Assembly (NCBI GenBank): GCA_009782405.1
Contig: WRJC01000001.1
Coordinates: 62,001-126,000, forward strand
Length of the DNA: 64,000 nucleotides
Direction: 5' to 3'
Source: Oscillospiraceae bacterium
GTDB lineage: Bacteria; Bacillota_A; Clostridia; Oscillospirales; WRJC01
Each line of letters starts with the position of its first letter. The stretch's first letter is position 1. Shown here piece after piece: positions 61,094 to 64,000 of the stretch. A program made the position numbers and the translations under genes. The notes under the pieces are model-generated. The model ran no database searches and was not told the origin of the DNA. It worked only from the letters and a program-made list of their open reading frames with translations.

Positions 61094-64000
61094 TTAGTTT
61101 CGTTTTTTATCGGCAAACCCGATAAGCTCGCCTATATCGTAAATGCGGGATTTCCGCAAATTACCGGTTGGATAATCAAAAATCAATTCATTTCCGACTA
61201 TGTCGCAGAGATAGGGCAAATATGCCAGCGTTTCGCAATTGTTGTTTAGCAGCAATCCATAAAAATCACCGGCTTGCGTGAGATATTGCGTGATTATGTA
61301 TTCGCCGGCCTGCGTGACGTAAGTGAGATACGCATCTTCATCCAATTTACGTATTTTTTCGCCCGTATTTTTGTCGTATGCGACAATAGGTCCTCCAAGC
61401 GGCGCTTCTATTCTCAATGTATCGGTAAAATATACTTCAGATAAATCTTTATTCGGTTTTTCCCCGGAAGTTTCATGCAACAAATCGCCGTTTTTTGCGG
61501 AATATGCGCGAATTGTCCCATCGTTGTATATCAATTCCAGCCAAGAGCCGTTTTCGTCTCTGCGGTATTGCTGGTCGTGCAATTCTTTGGCGTTCGGTAT
61601 CTCCACATCTGCAATTTTGCTTCCATTGATTTCATATAAACGAAATTTTTCGTATGAAAAAAGCATTATCGTTTTTCCGTCGGCGCTGATTCGGGCTTCG
61701 CTATGCCCGTATGAAGCATCATAGGCAAATAAATCGGCTTCAGGGTGATTTTCAAACTTCATAATCCGTATGACGGGAGATTCATAAGTGCCGATCAATG
61801 CGGTATTTTCCGCTATTTGCACAAAATCTCTCCCGAGATCTTTAGTATGGCGGGAAATCAAATCGGAGTTTTTGTCAAAAAACATATATTCATTTTTTGT
61901 TGTTATCAATGTATGGTTTTCGCTGTGTGCAAAACAAGAAATGTTTTCGCCGGTGTATACAAGCGGAATCTGTTCGTCATCAACCGGATGAATTTTTACC
62001 AGTATATTTTCCGTTTGAACGTAAATGCCGTTTTTATCGGTTTGCGTTGAAAAATAGCTTGTGGATTGAAACCCTTTCGTCTGTTCCATTTTCGCGATAT
62101 CAATTATGTTAAAAACGGAATCGGACGCATTAGTTGCGGAAAAGGCAAAATACTGTTCAAAGAATCCCCCTTCAAAATAAATGTAATCCGATGATTCAAA
62201 TATTTCCAAATCTTTTTCGCCGTTTTTCAAGTCGTAAACGCACAAAGAACCATCGGAGAAACTTACCCCAAGCAAAGTTCCGTCATGGTTTAAAGCAAGC
62301 AGGTTATCGTTTGGATTGGCAAAAATATCGTTTGGCGGAACTCTCTGGCTTTTGCCGCCAAAGTCTATTTCACGCACTATTTGCCCGCTTGCCGTATCAT
62401 ATATTGTGGCGAATTTTTCATCCTTGTATATGGCAGCAGCCGTTTTTTTGTCTTCTGATATGGTTATCGCCGTGGCGGGTTTGCCTTTCCACAATTCAAC
62501 GCTTTTCTTTATGTCATACGCCTTTATTGCGCCCTCTCCGGCATAAATTATAGTTCTATTGTCCAAAAATTTTACCTCGGCAAGCGCAGATTTGTCGGCA
62601 GGGAAAGTAAATGCGATTTCGGCGGTTTCTGTGTCAAAAACAGCGACGGCAGAAGTGTATATGGCTGCGGCGGTTCTGCCGTCAGGCGATATCCGCATAT
62701 ATAATGGGGCAGAAGGCAATTCGAGCGTTTTATGGTTCTTGAATCCGTCCGAAAGGTCGTACACTTTCAGCGCATCCGTCAACGCTTTTTGCGCTTGGGG
62801 GACAAATGAATTGGACAATGCTTGAAGCGCATAATTTATCGCCGCATTTGTATCGCCTTTCCGCAATGAGTTTGCCGAATATTCGGATAGCGCATATGCT
62901 TCCTGACGAAGTGCCTCTTGCCTCTCTATTTCAGCTTGTTCTTCCGCTTCGCTTGCTTTTATCCTCTCATTTTCAGCCTGTGATTCTGCTTCGCTTGCTT
63001 TTATCCTCTCTAATTTAGCTTGTTCTTCTGCTTCACTTGCCTGTTTTTGTGCCTCTGAAGCTTGTTCTTCTGCGCCTTCAGCTTGTTGTTGCGCTTCTTC
63101 CGCTATATGTTGCTGCTCTTGTGTTATCAGCCTTTGTCCCGCAAATATAGTAAAACCGCCCGCGAGGAATAGAAGCGTCAATGCGGTAGTTGTCATTATT
63201 CTCATCCTTTTATGCCGTTTTGTGCGAGGGTCGTTTTCCCGTAAATGCTCGAAGGCATAGAGCATTTCTTCGGCTGTTTGCCAACGCAAAAATTGAACGG
63301 GGTTCATCGCCTTGGCTATAATATCGACGACGGCGGGGCTGAAATCCTTGGTCGATATAGGATTGACATCTGCTGCGTGCTGCGCCGGGCGCTCGCCTGT
63401 CAGCATATGGTACAAAGTCGCTCCGAGGCTGTATATGTCCGAACGGACATTGAGCATTATTGTTTTTTTGCCTGTCGAATTGCTGCTTGGATTTGGCGGC
63501 GGATTTGATTGCGGAAGACTCTCTGTCATTTTTGATCGCGGAAGGCTTTCCGTTTTTGAGATTGAATTGCTTTTAATCGAATCGGTGGGTAAATCGCCGG
63601 TTATTTCCTGCATTGTATGTGGCGACATATAATAAATTCCATAATGCTCCGGGGAAGCATAGCCGGAACTTCGCCCGACTGCGACTGCGCCTTCTTCCCC
63701 CAAAGCGAGGGCGATGTTGAAATCGATAAGGCAAACATCTCCTTGCGGGGTCAGCATTATGTTGGAAGGCTTTATATCCGCGTGCAGCATACCGTGAGGC
63801 GGTCTGCTGTGCAGATAAACAATGGCCTCCAATAATTGGCAAGCCCATTCAATAACTTGCGCTTGTGAAAAACGTTCGCCGCGTTTTAGAGGCTTGTCGA
63901 AACTTTCGCCGTCGATGTAATCCATGACGGTATAGACTGTACCGTCTTCCTCGATAAAATCGTAAACTTGCGGTATATAGGCGTGGTGCAGATTTTTGAG
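61094..64000 (-). CDS. Membrane Ser/Thr protein kinase with WD40-like sensor (5' end outside window)
   Basis: The frame runs past 64000, so the start and glycine loop are not seen. Catalytic loop HADIKPSN keeps the Asp, DFN replaces DFG, and GYASPEHYG is the P+1/APE region: an active-looking bacterial kinase. A ~60-residue Ser/Thr/Pro-rich insert follows the APE motif. Then a membrane helix (TALTLLFLAGGFTIFAG), a ~70-residue Glu/Ala/Gln coiled coil, and a ~550-residue WD40-like propeller region outside. It lies 173 bp before the VWA gene, likely one system. Confidence 0.88.
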   Translation of the reverse strand, partial: LKNLHHAYIPQVYDFIEEDGTVYTVMDYIDGESFDKPLKRGERFSQAQVIEWACQLLEAIVYLHSRPPHGMLHADIKPSNIMLTPQGDVCLIDFNIALALGEEGAVAVGRSSGYASPEHYGIYYMSPHTMQEITGDLPTDSIKSNSISKTESLPRSKMTESLPQSNPPPNPSSNSTGKKTIMLNVRSDIYSLGATLYHMLTGERPAQHAADVNPISTKDFSPAVVDIIAKAMNPVQFLRWQTAEEMLYAFEHLRENDPRTKRHKRMRIMTTTALTLLFLAGGFTIFAGQRLITQEQQHIAEEAQQQAEGAEEQASEAQKQASEAEEQAKLERIKASEAESQAENERIKASEAEEQAEIERQEALRQEAYALSEYSANSLRKGDTNAAINYALQALSNSFVPQAQKALTDALKVYDLSDGFKNHKTLELPSAPLYMRISPDGRTAAAIYTSAVAVFDTETAEIAFTFPADKSALAEVKFLDNRTIIYAGEGAIKAYDIKKSVELWKGKPATAITISEDKKTAAAIYKDEKFATIYDTASGQIVREIDFGGKSQRVPPNDIFANPNDNLLALNHDGTLLGVSFSDGSLCVYDLKNGEKDLEIFESSDYIYFEGGFFEQYFAFSATNASDSVFNIIDIAKMEQTKGFQSTSYFSTQTDKNGIYVQTENILVKIHPVDDEQIPLVYTGENISCFAHSENHTLITTKNEYMFFDKNSDLISRHTKDLGRDFVQIAENTALIGTYESPVIRIMKFENHPEADLFAYDASYGHSEARISADGKTIMLFSYEKFRLYEINGSKIADVEIPNAKELHDQQYRRDENGSWLELIYNDGTIRAYSAKNGDLLHETSGEKPNKDLSEVYFTDTLRIEAPLGGPIVAYDKNTGEKIRKLDEDAYLTYVTQAGEYIITQYLTQAGDFYGLLLNNNCETLAYLPYLCDIVGNELIFDYPTGNLRKSRIYDIGELIGFADKKRN

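Overview
The window looks like the chromosome of an anaerobic, Gram-positive, Clostridia-type bacterium. The indications are an RnfCDGEA ion-pumping cluster, the redox repressor Rex, URO-D-family proteins, a VWA surface protein ending in a sortase-like NPKTG signal, strong SD sequences and textbook TTGACA/TATAAT promoters. No 16S or other species marker is present, so the lineage is an inference. Gene density is high, and many neighbours are coupled through ATGA overlaps.

Layout. 1-2.5 kb: a minus-strand array of small immunity-type genes, cut by a remnant of an Rpn/PD-(D/E)XK transposase-like gene. It ends at a 3' fragment of tRNA-Gln that still has its terminator, which looks like the edge of an integrated element. 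2.9-6.3 kb: a TetR-controlled ABC-2 exporter operon. 6.4-8.4 kb: a rhodanese plus a CoA-disulfide reductase/rhodanese. 8.4-10.8 kb: a zinc-ribbon protein, an OGG1-type glycosylase and a DUF6062-like protein. 10.8-14.7 kb: a minus-strand operon of arginine/tyrosine phosphatase, rimI, tsaD, an isocitrate dehydrogenase-family gene and rex, with a Rex-like operator at its head. 15-19.9 kb: glycosyltransferase, arylamine N-acetyltransferase, ABC exporter and a URO-D protein. 20-22.1 kb: a membrane pseudokinase with a seven-blade propeller. 22.2-26.5 kb: yajC, aspartate kinase, prmA, a small membrane protein and tgt.

26.5-34.4 kb is an accessory stretch: a Uma2 nuclease, transposase-like gene debris, an ABC exporter, a solo TnpB with a candidate omega RNA, an AraC regulator, a GNAT enzyme, and a 2H phosphoesterase coupled to a P-loop kinase. 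34.6-37.4 kb: an AP-superfamily phosphodiesterase, a TPR-like lipoprotein and rpiB. 37.6-42 kb: the rnf cluster, with no rnfB beside it. 43-49.5 kb: a complete MoxR-DUF58-Bat operon. 49.7-57.3 kb: GH38 alpha-mannosidase, a second URO-D protein, an RsiV-like lipoprotein and a sulfatase. 57.3-58.3 kb: thpR and a YccF protein.

58.3-59.2 kb holds a candidate type I toxin-antitoxin locus (short hydrophobic peptide against a convergent small RNA) broken by a 27-bp inverted-repeat element, next to a truncated gene. 59.2-64 kb: a VWA surface protein and an active-looking membrane Ser/Thr kinase that runs off the window. A palindromic repeat of about 50-59 bp recurs at gene ends at 22.1, 38.9 and 46.9 kb and supplies stop codons to its neighbours.
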